DNA from: Roseivivax halotolerans
GTDB lineage: Bacteria; Pseudomonadota; Alphaproteobacteria; Rhodobacterales; Rhodobacteraceae
Direction: 5' to 3'
Length of the DNA stretch: 64,000 bases
Assembly (NCBI RefSeq): GCF_900115815.1
Contig: NZ_FOXV01000002.1
Span: 186,001-250,000, forward strand
The notes under the pieces are model-generated. The model was not told the DNA's origin. It ran no database searches and saw nothing but the letters and a program-made list of their open reading frames with translations. The translations under genes and the position numbers were made by a program. Shown in pieces: positions 55,958 through 64,000 of this stretch. Positions within the stretch are counted from its first letter, which is position 1. Each line of letters opens with the position of its first letter.

Positions 55958-56001
55958 TGGCTGACGTTGCGAACTGCAGGCCCTGACAGCCGGAAAACCG
56001 G

Positions 56002-56030
56002 TTGACGCCCGTTCCGACGTTGGGCCTACT
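56002..56030 (+). promoter_or_regulatory. Candidate promoter of the nucleoside ABC importer operon
   Basis: TTGACG (56002-56007) is followed after 17 bases by CCTACT (56025-56030), upstream of the solute-binding protein gene. The -10 match is weak, so this is only a candidate. No riboswitch-like structure was recognised in the 154-base spacer. Confidence 0.35.
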
Positions 56031-56111
56031 TGCTGCGATCATCTCGATCCAAGCGGAGGGCGGCATGACGATATGCCGGAACCCGCACCGCATCACAGCT
56101 GGGAGACCCAA

Positions 56112-57116
56112 ATGACCCTGATGAAATCCTTCCTCGGCAGCGCCGCCGCACTGGCTCTGTCCGCGGGTGCCGCGCTCGCCGATCCGGCGCTGATCTACGA
56201 TCTCGGCGGCAAGTTCGACAAGAGCTTCAACGAAGCGGCATTCAACGGTGCGGAGCGTTGGGCCGAAGAGACCGGCGGCTCCTACCGCGATATCGAGCTG
56301 CAATCCGAGGCCCAGCGCGAACAGGCGCTGCGCCGCTTTGCCGAAAACGGCTTCAACCCGATCATCACCACCGGCTTCTCGATGTCGACGCCGATCTCGA
56401 ACGTCGCGGGCGACTATCCCGACACCAAGTTCGTGACCATCGACGGCTTCGTGGACCCCGAAGAGTTTCCGAACGTCAAATCCATCCTCTTCGCCGAGCA
56501 CCAGGGCTCCTATCTCGTCGGCATGATGGCTGCGATGGCCTCCGAGACGGGCACTGTCAGCTTCGTGGGCGGGATGGACATTCCGCTCATCCGCACCTTC
56601 GCTTGCGGCTACGCGCAGGGCGCCAAGGCGGTGAATTCCGACATCGAGGTCATCGCCAACATGACCGGCACGACGCCGGCGGCATGGAACGACCCGGTGA
56701 AGGGGTCCGAGCTGACGCAGGCGCAGATCAGCCAGGGCTCCGACGTTGTGTTCGCGGCAGCGGGCGGCACCGGCATCGGCGTTCTGCAGACCGCCGCCGA
56801 CGAGGGCATCCTGTCCATCGGCGTCGACAGCAACCAGAACTACCTGCATCCAGGCCAAGTCCTGACTTCGATGCTCAAGCGCGTGGACGTAGCCGTATAC
56901 GATGCCATGACGGCCGGCGAAGACCTCGAGACCGGCGTCTCGACCCTCACGCTCGAAGACAACGGCGTCGGCTACGCGCTCGACGAGAACAACGAGGAAC
57001 TCGTTTCCGAAGAGATGAAGACCGCCGTCGACCAGGCACGCGAGGAGATCATCGCGGGCAATACCGAGGTCCACGATTACCGCGAAGACGACAGCTGCCC
57101 GGTGCTCGACTTCTGA
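56112..57116 (+). CDS. BMP-family nucleoside-type ABC transporter substrate-binding protein
   Basis: A 334-residue periplasmic binding protein with a signal peptide (SFLGSAAALALSAGAALAD). The BMP/PnrA core is clear: LIYDLGGKFDKSFNEAAFNGAERWAEE, IITTGFSMSTPISNVAGDYPDTKFVTIDG, SYLVGMMAAMASETGTVSFVGGMDIPLIR and VFAAAGGTGIGVLQTAADEGILSIGVDSNQNY. There is no lipobox, so it is soluble. Relatives bind purine nucleosides. ATG at 56112 has GGGAGA upstream. It leads the importer operon, with 105 bases to the ATPase gene. Confidence 0.92.
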   Translation: MTLMKSFLGSAAALALSAGAALADPALIYDLGGKFDKSFNEAAFNGAERWAEETGGSYRDIELQSEAQREQALRRFAENGFNPIITTGFSMSTPISNVAGDYPDTKFVTIDGFVDPEEFPNVKSILFAEHQGSYLVGMMAAMASETGTVSFVGGMDIPLIRTFACGYAQGAKAVNSDIEVIANMTGTTPAAWNDPVKGSELTQAQISQGSDVVFAAAGGTGIGVLQTAADEGILSIGVDSNQNYLHPGQVLTSMLKRVDVAVYDAMTAGEDLETGVSTLTLEDNGVGYALDENNEELVSEEMKTAVDQAREEIIAGNTEVHDYREDDSCPVLDF

Positions 57117-57221
57117 TCGACCCGGCATCCGATCTTCCGGGCAGCCCGCGCGCTGCCCGCGACCAGGGGCCGCCCCGCGCGGCCCCTGCCCCGTCCTAGA
57201 CAAGCGTCAGGCCAGACATTC

Positions 57222-58820
57222 ATGACCGACACCGCCCCCGCCATCGAGCTGAAAGGCATCTCCAAGGCCTTCGGACCCGTCCAGGCCAACAAGGATATTT
57301 CGATCCGCGTGATGCCCGGCACGATCCACGGCATCATCGGCGAGAACGGCGCGGGCAAATCGACCCTGATGTCGATCCTCTACGGCTTCTACAAGGCCGA
57401 TAGGGGAGAGATCTACGTCAAGGGACAACGAACCGAGATCCCCGACAGCCAGGCCGCCATCGCCGCCGGTATCGGCATGGTCTTCCAGCACTTCAAGCTG
57501 GTGCAGAATTTCACCGTCCTCGAGAACGTGATCCTCGGGGCGGAAGATGGCGGGCTGCTGAAGCCCTCGCTCGCCAAGGCACGGGGCGTTCTCAAGCAGC
57601 TCTCGGAGGAATACGGCCTCTCGGTCGATCCCGACACGCCCGTCGAGGCGCTATCGGTCGGGCACCAGCAGCGGGTCGAGATCCTGAAGGCGCTCTACCG
57701 GCAGGCTGATATCCTCATTCTCGACGAGCCGACCGGCGTTCTGACGCCGGCAGAGGCCGACCACCTCTTTCGTATCCTCGACAACCTGAGGGCCGAGGGA
57801 AAGACCATCATCCTCATCACCCACAAGCTCCGCGAGATCATGGACATCACCGACACGGTGAGCGTGATGCGCCGCGGAGAGATGACAGCGACCGTCAAGA
57901 CCGCCGAGACGAGTCCGCAGGAGCTGGCCGAACTCATGGTCGGGCGCAAGGTGCTGCTGCGCGTCGACAAGGAGCCCGCGAAGCCGAAGGACGCGGTGTT
58001 GTCGGTACGCAATCTGCGCCACGTGGACGGTGACGGGGTCGAACGGCTGCGCGGCATCTCCTTCGATCTGCGCGCGGGCGAGATCCTCGGGCTCGCGGGC
58101 GTCGCGGGCAACGGACAATCCGAACTTCTGGAGGTCCTGGGCGGCTACCGCGACGGCGAGGGCGAAGTCTTGCTGAACGGCGCACCGCTGCCGCTCTCCG
58201 GTCCCGGCTCCGACGGGCAGGCCCGCCGCACGGCCGGCATCGGCCACGTGCCCGAGGATCGCCAGCGCGAGGGCCTCATCATGCCCTATACCGCGTGGGA
58301 GAATACGGTCTTCGGCTATCACCACGACCCCGCGATCCAGCGTGGCGCGTTCATGAACAACGCCGCGATCAAGACCGAAGCAGCCGCGAAGATGGAGCGG
58401 TTCGACGTCCGCCCCCCCGATCCGAACCTCGCGGCTAAGAATTTCTCCGGCGGCAACCAGCAAAAGATCGTTCTGGCCCGCGAGATCGAGCGGAACCCCG
58501 ATGTCCTTCTGATCGGCCAGCCCACGCGCGGCGTCGATATCGGCGCGATCGAGTTCATCCACCAGGAGATCGTGCGGCTGCGCGATCTCGGCAAGGCGAT
58601 CCTGTTGGTCTCGGTCGAGCTCGACGAGATCTTCGCCCTGTCGGACCGCATCGCCGTGATGTTCGACGGCCGTATCATGGGCGAGCGCGACCCGAATGAA
58701 ACCGACCAGCGCGAACTTGGTCTCTTGATGGCCGGCGTGACCGGCGACGCAGGCGAGGATCCGATCAAGACGGTGGATCAGAGCCTCGACGAGAAAGAAC
58801 ATCGCGCGGCGGGAAGGTAA
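57222..58820 (+). CDS. Nucleoside/sugar-type ABC importer ATPase, two ABC domains
   Basis: A 532-residue tandem ATPase. The first domain has Walker A GENGAGKSTLMSILYG and the signature LSVGHQQRVEILKALYRQADILILDEPTGVLTP. The second domain has a degenerate Walker A (GVAGNGQSELLEVLGG), as is normal for this family, with signature FSGGNQQKIVLAREIERNPDVLLIGQPTRGVD. It energises uptake by the two permeases downstream. The substrate is inferred as nucleosides from the BMP partner. Confidence 0.93.
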   Translation: MTDTAPAIELKGISKAFGPVQANKDISIRVMPGTIHGIIGENGAGKSTLMSILYGFYKADRGEIYVKGQRTEIPDSQAAIAAGIGMVFQHFKLVQNFTVLENVILGAEDGGLLKPSLAKARGVLKQLSEEYGLSVDPDTPVEALSVGHQQRVEILKALYRQADILILDEPTGVLTPAEADHLFRILDNLRAEGKTIILITHKLREIMDITDTVSVMRRGEMTATVKTAETSPQELAELMVGRKVLLRVDKEPAKPKDAVLSVRNLRHVDGDGVERLRGISFDLRAGEILGLAGVAGNGQSELLEVLGGYRDGEGEVLLNGAPLPLSGPGSDGQARRTAGIGHVPEDRQREGLIMPYTAWENTVFGYHHDPAIQRGAFMNNAAIKTEAAAKMERFDVRPPDPNLAAKNFSGGNQQKIVLAREIERNPDVLLIGQPTRGVDIGAIEFIHQEIVRLRDLGKAILLVSVELDEIFALSDRIAVMFDGRIMGERDPNETDQRELGLLMAGVTGDAGEDPIKTVDQSLDEKEHRAAGR

Positions 58821-58902
58821 GCCCGGCCGGCGAGGTTTAATTGAGTGGTGATGGCAATGACCTTAAATTTATGTCCAGAGACCCGAATGCAGGCCATTCA
58901 GG

Positions 58903-59088
58903 ATGACCGATCTGGAACGCGAACAACATCATCGCCGGATCGACGCGGAGATCGTGAAGCTTTTCGCCGAAACATCGAAGCCGAACGCCGAAACCGCGAA
59001 ACTGACGAGCGCAAACCGCTTGTACCTTCTCGTTGTGGGCTCCGGCTCGACGCTCGCAATTGCGGCCTTCGCGACGCTCTTCCTCTGA
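58903..59088 (+). CDS. Small membrane protein inside the ABC importer operon
   Basis: A 61-residue protein with an N-terminal charged, heptad-like segment (REQHHRRIDAEIVKLFAETSK, AETAKLTSANRL) and one membrane helix at the C-terminus (LYLLVVGSGSTLAIAAFATLFL). It lies 82 bases after the ATPase gene and 24 bases before the first permease gene in the same direction. Similar small coiled-coil/helix proteins occur scattered in alphaproteobacteria, sometimes near phage genes. Function unknown; it could be a chance insertion or a transporter accessory. Ribosome site is weak. Confidence 0.65.
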   Translation: MTDLEREQHHRRIDAEIVKLFAETSKPNAETAKLTSANRLYLLVVGSGSTLAIAAFATLFL

Positions 59089-59112
59089 TCCAAACGGGCG
59101 GGGTCGCCGCTC

Positions 59113-60207
59113 ATGGATAAGATGCCTGCCTGGGCCGACGCGGTCCTCGTTCCCCTGATCTCCCTCCTCCTGGCCGCCATCCTCTCGGCGCTGGTCATCC
59201 TTGCCATTGGTGAGAACCCGATCGAGGCATTCAACCTCATGGTCGAAGGTGCGCTGATGCGCTCTGCCGGTTGGGGCTACACGCTCTACTATGCGACCAA
59301 TTTCATCTTCACTGGCCTCGCGGTCTCCGTCGCTTTCCACGCCAAGCTTTTCAACATCGGCGGTGAAGGCCAGGCGACCATTGGCGGCCTCGGCGTTGCG
59401 CTCATCTGCCTCTACATCCCCTGGCCTCATTGGTCGCTGGCCCTCATTGGCGCGGCGCTCGGCGCGGCGGCCTTCGGTGCGCTCTGGGCGCTGATCCCGG
59501 CCTATCTGCAGGCCAAGCGCGGCAGCCATATCGTCATCACGACGATCATGTTCAACTTCATCGCGGCGGCGCTTCTGAATTACGTCCTCGTGAATCTTCT
59601 GAAGCCCGCGGGCCAGATGGACCCGGCCTCGCCGATCTTCCCCGCCGCGACGCACCTGCCGACCTTCCAGGACATGTTCGCCACGGATGCCATGCCTCTC
59701 TTCCGCGGCTCGCCCGGCAACGTGACCTTCTTCCTCGCGATTCTCGCCTGCTTCGCGGTCTGGCTGCTGATCTGGCGCACCCGGCTCGGCTACGAGATCC
59801 GCGCGCTCGGCCATTCCGAAAGCGCCGCTCGTTATGCAGGGATCTCACCGGTCCGCACCATCGTGATCGCCATGCTGATCTCGGGCGGCCTTGCCGGCCT
59901 CATGGCGACCAATACCGCGATGGGAGAGGCCGAGCGTCTCGTGATGAATGCGACCGAAGGCGCGGGCTTCATCGGCATCGCCGTGGCGCTGATGGGCCGC
60001 AATCACCCGATTGGCGTGTTCCTCGCCGCGATCCTCTTCGGCTTTCTTTACCAGGGCGGCGCTGAGCTCGCGCTATGGACCAATATCCCGCGCGAGCTGA
60101 TCGTGGTGATCCAGGCGCTCGTGATCCTCTTCACCGGCGCGCTCGACAACATGGTCCGCACGCCTCTGGAACGGGTCTTCGTCGCCATGCGAAAGGAGCG
60201 TGCCTGA
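59113..60207 (+). CDS. ABC importer permease 1 (nucleoside/sugar type)
   Basis: A 364-residue permease of the BPD_transp_2 family with about ten membrane helices. Typical segments: LLAAILSALVILAIGENPIEAFNLM, KLFNIGGEGQATIGGLGVAL, RGSHIVITTIMFNFIAAALLNYVL, IWRTRLGYEIRALGHSESAARYAGISP and ERLVMNATEGAGFIGIAVALMGRNHP. It forms half of the membrane channel with the next gene, whose ATG overlaps its stop by one base. Confidence 0.93.
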   Translation: MDKMPAWADAVLVPLISLLLAAILSALVILAIGENPIEAFNLMVEGALMRSAGWGYTLYYATNFIFTGLAVSVAFHAKLFNIGGEGQATIGGLGVALICLYIPWPHWSLALIGAALGAAAFGALWALIPAYLQAKRGSHIVITTIMFNFIAAALLNYVLVNLLKPAGQMDPASPIFPAATHLPTFQDMFATDAMPLFRGSPGNVTFFLAILACFAVWLLIWRTRLGYEIRALGHSESAARYAGISPVRTIVIAMLISGGLAGLMATNTAMGEAERLVMNATEGAGFIGIAVALMGRNHPIGVFLAAILFGFLYQGGAELALWTNIPRELIVVIQALVILFTGALDNMVRTPLERVFVAMRKERA

Positions 60208-61172
60208 TGGATTTCGCAACTCTCCTGCAGGTGCTCGACTCCACTGTCCGCCTCGCAACGCCGCTGCTGCTTGCGTGCCTCGCAGGTCTCTTCTCGGAAC
60301 GCTCCGGCGTGATCGACATCGGGCTCGAAGGCAAGATGCTGATCGCGGCCTTCTTCTCGGCGGCGATCGCGGCGCTCACGGGCTCGGTCTGGTTGGGACT
60401 GCTCTCGGGTATCGTCTCGGCGATGCTGCTCTCCGGGCTGCACGGCCTCGCCTCGATCACCTTCCGAGGCAACCAGCTCATTTCGGGCGTCGCGCTCAAC
60501 TTCCTCGCGGCGGGCCTGACCGTGCTCATCGCGCAGGACTGGTTCAGCCAGGGGGGCCGCACGCCGTCCCTTCTCGAAGGCGGGCGCTGGGCCGCGCTCA
60601 CGCTGCCGCTGGCCGAGACCCTGCGCCCCGTGCCGATACTGGGCCCGATCTATTACGAGCTGATCTCCGGCCACTCGATCCTCGTCTACGTCGCCTTCCT
60701 GTGCGTGCCCGCGACCTGGTGGATCCTCTTCCGCACTCGGTTCGGCCTGCGCCTCCGCGCCGTGGGTGAAGCACCCGAAGCGGTCGACACGGCCGGTGTC
60801 TCGGTCGTGGCGCTGCGCTACGCCGCCATCGCCATCTGCGGTCTTCTGTGCGGTCTTGCAGGATCTTACCTTGCTACGGGCCTGCAGGCGGGCTTCGTGA
60901 AGGACATGACGGCGGGCCGGGGGTACATCGCCCTCGCCGCGCTGATCTTCGCCAAGTGGCGGCCGTGGTACGCGCTCTGGGCGTGCCTTCTCTTCGGGCT
61001 TCTGCAGGCGGTGGCGCTGCGCTACCAGAATATCGACCTCGGCGGCTTCACCATCCCGGTGCAGTTCATGGACGCGCTGCCCTACATCCTGACCGTCGTG
61101 ATCCTCGCGGGCTTCGTAGGCCGCGCGATCCCGCCGCGCGCGGGCGGCCAGCCTTACGTAAAGGAGCGGTGA
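60207..61172 (+). CDS. ABC importer permease 2 (nucleoside/sugar type)
   Basis: A 321-residue partner permease. It shows ATPLLLACLAGLFSERSGVIDIGLEGKMLIAAF, SITFRGNQLISGVALNFLAAGLTVLI, LFRTRFGLRLRAVGEAPEAVDTAGVSV and FVKDMTAGRGYIALAALIFAKWRP, all normal for the second permease in BMP-type importers. Start ATG 60207 shares a base with the previous stop (TGATG). Last gene of the importer operon; a GC hairpin follows at 61215. Confidence 0.93.
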   Translation: MDFATLLQVLDSTVRLATPLLLACLAGLFSERSGVIDIGLEGKMLIAAFFSAAIAALTGSVWLGLLSGIVSAMLLSGLHGLASITFRGNQLISGVALNFLAAGLTVLIAQDWFSQGGRTPSLLEGGRWAALTLPLAETLRPVPILGPIYYELISGHSILVYVAFLCVPATWWILFRTRFGLRLRAVGEAPEAVDTAGVSVVALRYAAIAICGLLCGLAGSYLATGLQAGFVKDMTAGRGYIALAALIFAKWRPWYALWACLLFGLLQAVALRYQNIDLGGFTIPVQFMDALPYILTVVILAGFVGRAIPPRAGGQPYVKER

Positions 61173-61214
61173 GCGCCGCCCCCTCTTTGGATTGGTAAAA
61201 ATGCCTCGGCGAGC

Positions 61215-61234
61215 GCGAGGGGCTGGCCCCTCGC
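61215..61234. repeat. GC-rich hairpin after the importer operon
   Basis: GCGAGGGGC-TG-GCCCCTCGC is a perfect 9-bp stem, followed by TCCCCCGG. Its form resembles the hairpin at 27992. It may act as a transcript end or be a copy of a dispersed GC-rich repeat. No T tract follows. Confidence 0.45.
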
Positions 61235-61330
61235 TCCCCCGGCCCGTGTCACGAAAAGGCCGGGCCAATAAGACCGCCCTTCGCTTCCATCCCCGTTGCC
61301 TTTCGCCGCAACGCCGCACATGCTGAACCC

Positions 61331-62239
61331 ATGCAACTCTACCTCCCCATCGCCGAGGTCTCGGTCAACCTGATCCTGCTTCTGGGCGTGGGCACGATTG
61401 TCGGTATCCTTTCGGGCATGTTCGGCGTGGGTGGCGGGTTCCTGATCACACCGCTTCTGTTCTTCATGGGCATCCCGCCGGCCGTGGCGGTCGCGACCGG
61501 CGCGAACCAGATCGTCGCCTCCTCGGTTTCGGGTGTGATGGCGCATCTCAAGCGCCGCACCGTGGATCTGAAAATGGGAACGGTGCTGCTCGCGGGCGGG
61601 CTCGTGGGCTCGGCGCTGGGTGTCTGGCTCTTCAATTATCTCAAGGAGCAAGGCCAGGTCGATCTGCTCGTCCGCCTCGCATACGTGATCTTCCTCGGCA
61701 TTATTGGCGGGCTGATGTTTTTCGAGAGCCTCCGCGCGCTCCGCCGGTCCAAATCCGGCGCGCGGCCGAAGCGGCGCGCGCATGTCTGGGTGCACGGTCT
61801 GCCCTTCAAGATGCGCTTCCGCGCCTCGGGTCTCTACATCTCGGCGATCCCGCCGCTGCTCGTCGGGGCCTCGGTCGGGGTGCTGGCGGCGATCATGGGC
61901 GTTGGCGGCGGGTTCATCATGGTCCCGGCGATGATCTACCTCCTGGGCATGCCCACCAAGGTCGTTGTCGGCACGTCGCTCTTCCAGATCATCTTCGTCA
62001 CCGGCTTCACCACGGTTCTGCACGCCACGACCACGCGCACGGTCGATATCGTCCTGGCACTCGCGCTCATCCTCGGCGGCGTGGTCGGAGCGCAGATCGG
62101 CGCGACGCTCGGATCGCGGCTCAAGGCAGAGCAACTCAGGATCCTGCTGGCGAGCCTCGTCCTCGCGGTCTGTTTCAAGCTGGCGCTCGATTTGCTTCTG
62201 ACACCGGACGAGCTGTTCGTGATCGAGCAGACCTCATGA
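61331..62239 (+). CDS. TauE/SafE-family membrane permease
   Basis: A 302-residue protein with two repeats, each carrying the family motif: GTIVGILSGMFGVGGGFLITPLLFF and GASVGVLAAIMGVGGGFIMVPAMIYLLG. About eight membrane helices are predicted. TauE/SafE proteins export sulfite, sulfoacetate or other organic anions. Substrate is not known here. It overlaps the next gene by 4 bases (ATGA), indicating coupled expression with the TIGR02186-type protein. Confidence 0.88.
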   Translation: MQLYLPIAEVSVNLILLLGVGTIVGILSGMFGVGGGFLITPLLFFMGIPPAVAVATGANQIVASSVSGVMAHLKRRTVDLKMGTVLLAGGLVGSALGVWLFNYLKEQGQVDLLVRLAYVIFLGIIGGLMFFESLRALRRSKSGARPKRRAHVWVHGLPFKMRFRASGLYISAIPPLLVGASVGVLAAIMGVGGGFIMVPAMIYLLGMPTKVVVGTSLFQIIFVTGFTTVLHATTTRTVDIVLALALILGGVVGAQIGATLGSRLKAEQLRILLASLVLAVCFKLALDLLLTPDELFVIEQTS

Positions 62240-63003
62240 TCCGCCGTCTCGCAGCCCTTCTCCTCGCTTTGCTTGGCGCAACACCGCTTGCGGCCCAGGA
62301 AGACGTCGTTCTCGGCCTCAGCCGCAACGTGATCTCGATCTCGGCGAATTTCGACGGATCGGATATCCTGATCTACGGCGCGGTGAAGCGCGAGACGCCG
62401 ATCCCGCCAGAGACGGAGCTCGGTGTCGTCATCACCGTCGAAGGACCATACGTGCCGCTCACCGTCTGGCGAAAGGAGCGCCGCTTCGGGATCTGGGTAA
62501 ATACCGAGGCCGTCGAGGTGGATCTCGCGCCATCCTTCTACGCGGTGGCGACCTCGGCTCCGTTCACCAGCGTCATGAGCCATGTCGAGGATCTGCGCCA
62601 CCGGGTCTCGGTCCCGCGCGCGATCAGGTCGGTGGGCGCGCCGATCTCGGTCGAGGACACGCAGGCGTTTTCCGAGGCGGTAATCCGCATCCGGGATGCG
62701 GATGGGCGCTACCAGCTTCTCGAGGATTCAGTGGCGGTTCGTGAACAGACCCTCTTTTCGACCTCTGTCCGCCTGCCCGCGAACCTGACCGAAGGCACCT
62801 ATCGCACCCGCATCTTCCTCACGCGCGACGGCAGCGTCGTCAGCGAGTATGATCGCGATATCGAGGTCCAGAAGGTCGGCATCGAGCGTTGGCTCTACAA
62901 CCTTTCTCAGAGCCAGCCCTTCCTCTACGGGCTGCTCGCGCTGGTCCTCGCCTTGGCCGCCGGCTGGACAGCATCTGCCGTAACACGTCTGATAAGGTCC
63001 TGA
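62236..63003 (+). CDS. TIGR02186-type envelope protein, partner of TauE/SafE permease
   Basis: A 255-residue protein with a signal peptide (LAALLLALLGATPLAAQED), a beta-rich periplasmic domain (VVLGLSRNVISISANFDGSDILIYGAVKRE, VVITVEGPYVPLTVWRKERRFGIWVN) and one C-terminal membrane helix (PFLYGLLALVLALAAGWTASAV) with a basic end. This matches the alphaproteobacterial family I know as TIGR02186, which usually sits beside a TauE/SafE gene. Function unknown; a partner for the permease is inferred from the 4-base overlap. Confidence 0.8.
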   Translation: MIRRLAALLLALLGATPLAAQEDVVLGLSRNVISISANFDGSDILIYGAVKRETPIPPETELGVVITVEGPYVPLTVWRKERRFGIWVNTEAVEVDLAPSFYAVATSAPFTSVMSHVEDLRHRVSVPRAIRSVGAPISVEDTQAFSEAVIRIRDADGRYQLLEDSVAVREQTLFSTSVRLPANLTEGTYRTRIFLTRDGSVVSEYDRDIEVQKVGIERWLYNLSQSQPFLYGLLALVLALAAGWTASAVTRLIRS

Positions 63004-63437
63004 TGTCCCGAACACCGCCTCCCCTTCGTGCCGATTTCCCCGCCTTCCTGCCGATGCAGACCCGCTGGAACGACAATGACGAATACGGCCATCTGAACAA
63101 CGCGACGTACCTGGAGCTTTTCGACACCGCCATCACCTATTGGCAGATGGAGAACGGGATCGATGTGCGCGGCCCCGATGCCTGGCGCTTCGTCGTGGTC
63201 GAGAACGGCTGTATCTATTTCCGCGAAGTAGGTTTTCCGGACAAGCTCGAGGCGGGCCTTCGTATCACGCGCATGGGCTCGTCCTCCTACCGGATCGAGG
63301 TCGCTCTGTTCCGCGACGGAGAGGACGAGGCGGCAAGCCTCGGCTTCTTCGTGAACGTCCTCACAGGCAATGATGCCCGTCCGCGCCCCATGCCCGGTGA
63401 CCTGCGCGGGCGCCTCGCCCGGATCTCTGTGACATGA
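63003..63437 (+). CDS. Acyl-CoA thioesterase, hot-dog fold (4HBT type)
   Basis: A 144-residue thioesterase. FLPMQTRWNDNDEYGHLNNATYLELFDTAITYW contains the Asp of the 4HBT active-site motif (RWNDNDEYGHLNN), and FFVNVLTGNDARPRPMP ends the fold. Expected to hydrolyse short or medium acyl-CoA; substrate unknown. ATG at 63003 shares a base with the TIGR02186 gene stop, so three genes (61331-63437) are coupled. Confidence 0.87.
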   Translation: MSRTPPPLRADFPAFLPMQTRWNDNDEYGHLNNATYLELFDTAITYWQMENGIDVRGPDAWRFVVVENGCIYFREVGFPDKLEAGLRITRMGSSSYRIEVALFRDGEDEAASLGFFVNVLTGNDARPRPMPGDLRGRLARISVT

Positions 63438-63502
63438 TTCAAGTCAAATCGCCGTTGCGATTCTCTGGTATGGTCGTCTCCTGACCTTTCAGGAGAAAAC
63501 CC

Positions 63503-63898
63503 ATGCGGAAGATCGCTCTGTTGCTTGCGGTGTTGGCAAGCCCCGCCTTCGCCCAGACCACGTCGGATGTGCGCTTTGAGCCCGGAAACTTCGGCACAAT
63601 GGTGTCCGGCACTGTCGTCGGAGACGAATATATCGATTATCGCCTTGGCGCGCAGGCCGGGCAAGAGATGTTCACCGAACTCACCGTGACGGACAGCAAT
63701 GGCAGCGGCACCGTCTACTTCAACATCCTGCCTCCAGGCAGCGATAACGTCGCAATCTACAACAGCTCGACCTACGGCAACGCGACGACTGTGGAATTGC
63801 CCGAGGACGGCACCTACACGATCCGGGTCTATCAGATGGGCAACGACCGGGACTCGGAAAGGACGTCGGGGTTCAATATCGACCTGCCGATCCAGTAA
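63503..63898 (+). CDS. Small secreted protein with beta-rich domain
   Basis: A 131-residue protein with a signal peptide (ALLLAVLASPAFAQT). The mature part DVRFEPGNFGTMVSGTVVGDEYIDYRLGAQAGQEMFTEL looks like a beta-sandwich similar to PPC-type or inhibitor-like domains, ending TYTIRVYQMGNDRDSERTSGFNIDLPI. The pattern GDEYIDYRLGAQAGQ resembles small proteins annotated as DNA breaking-rejoining-like hypotheticals in relatives, which is uninformative. Function unknown. An AGGAG site precedes ATG 63503. Confidence 0.75.
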   Translation: MRKIALLLAVLASPAFAQTTSDVRFEPGNFGTMVSGTVVGDEYIDYRLGAQAGQEMFTELTVTDSNGSGTVYFNILPPGSDNVAIYNSSTYGNATTVELPEDGTYTIRVYQMGNDRDSERTSGFNIDLPIQ

Positions 63899-63908
63899 AT
63901 CGGCCGCC

Positions 63909-64000
63909 CTACCCTTTCTCGTGGAAATGGCCGTAGATCTTTTCGGCCAGGGCCTCGCTCACGCCCTCGACGGCCTTCAGGTCGGCGAGGTTCGCGCGGC
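63909..64000 (-). CDS. uvrC: Excinuclease ABC subunit C, C-terminal end only
   Basis: The last 29 codons and the TAG stop are present; the rest lies beyond base 64000. The sequence RANLADLKAVEGVSEALAEK followed by IYGHFHEKG is the helix-hairpin-helix end of UvrC, needed for the incision in nucleotide excision repair. A different HhH protein cannot be fully excluded from such a short piece. Confidence 0.75.
   Translation of the reverse strand, partial: RANLADLKAVEGVSEALAEKIYGHFHEKG

Overview
The window is a stretch of high-GC alphaproteobacterial chromosome, most likely from the order Rhodobacterales (Roseobacter/Rhodobacter group). This rests on gene content and order: the infA-maf-RNase E/G-yacG chain, the ctaC-ctaB-ctaG-ctaE-surf1 block followed by thrC and an M16 peptidase, the tad pilus locus with an OmpA lipoprotein, and GAVTVDW-type Flp pilins. 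I see no insertion sequence, prophage, CRISPR array or rRNA. The only RNA gene is one tRNA with anticodon CAU. Coding density is high and many genes overlap by 1 or 4 bases.

Layout. 1-1.02 kb (minus) is the start of an isovaleryl-CoA dehydrogenase gene with a perfect palindromic operator upstream. 1.1-4.0 kb holds a stress-type flavin-binding protein, a CreA-like exported protein, a DegT-type aminotransferase and a HAD phosphatase. 4.1-7.3 kb is glmU-glmS (UDP-GlcNAc supply). 7.3-10.6 kb (minus) is infA, maf, a minimal RNase E/G, yacG and a cysteine-desulfurase-like enzyme, chained by 4-base overlaps. 10.7-14.3 kb (minus) holds a CoA-transferase operon in which a LOV blue-light receptor gene sits between the A and B subunit genes, followed by two small enzyme genes. 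14.4-20.1 kb (minus) holds topA, a small lipoprotein, dprA and tldD.

20.3-28 kb (plus) encodes cytochrome c oxidase subunits II and III with haem and copper assembly factors, then threonine synthase, an M16 peptidase and an acetyltransferase. 28.1-31.3 kb has an exported metallo-beta-lactamase-fold protein, an FAD-linked hydroxyacid dehydrogenase and a lytic transglycosylase. 31.3-43.6 kb is a Tad/Flp pilus locus: two tandem pilins, cpaB, cpaC, an OmpA lipoprotein, cpaE, cpaF, tadB, tadC, two TPR lipoproteins, the prepilin peptidase and an uncharacterised AAA+ ATPase. The second pilin is only 59 residues.

43.7-55.9 kb is housekeeping: tRNA-Met, murJ, a phospholipase D-like enzyme, a rhomboid protein lacking both catalytic residues, trpS, an ABC1/UbiB-like kinase, a VOC protein, a branched-chain aminotransferase, a universal stress protein, gdhA, a NifU-like protein, tsaB and rimI. 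56-61.2 kb is a nucleoside-type ABC importer with a small membrane protein gene inside it. 61.3-64 kb has a TauE/SafE permease, its usual membrane partner, a thioesterase, a small secreted protein and the 3' end of uvrC.

The points most worth a second look are the LOV gene inside the CoA-transferase operon and its missing phospho-acceptor histidine, the Asp-for-Glu tandem pilins with the linked AAA+ ATPase, the pseudo-rhomboid, and the truncated RNase E/G overlapping yacG.
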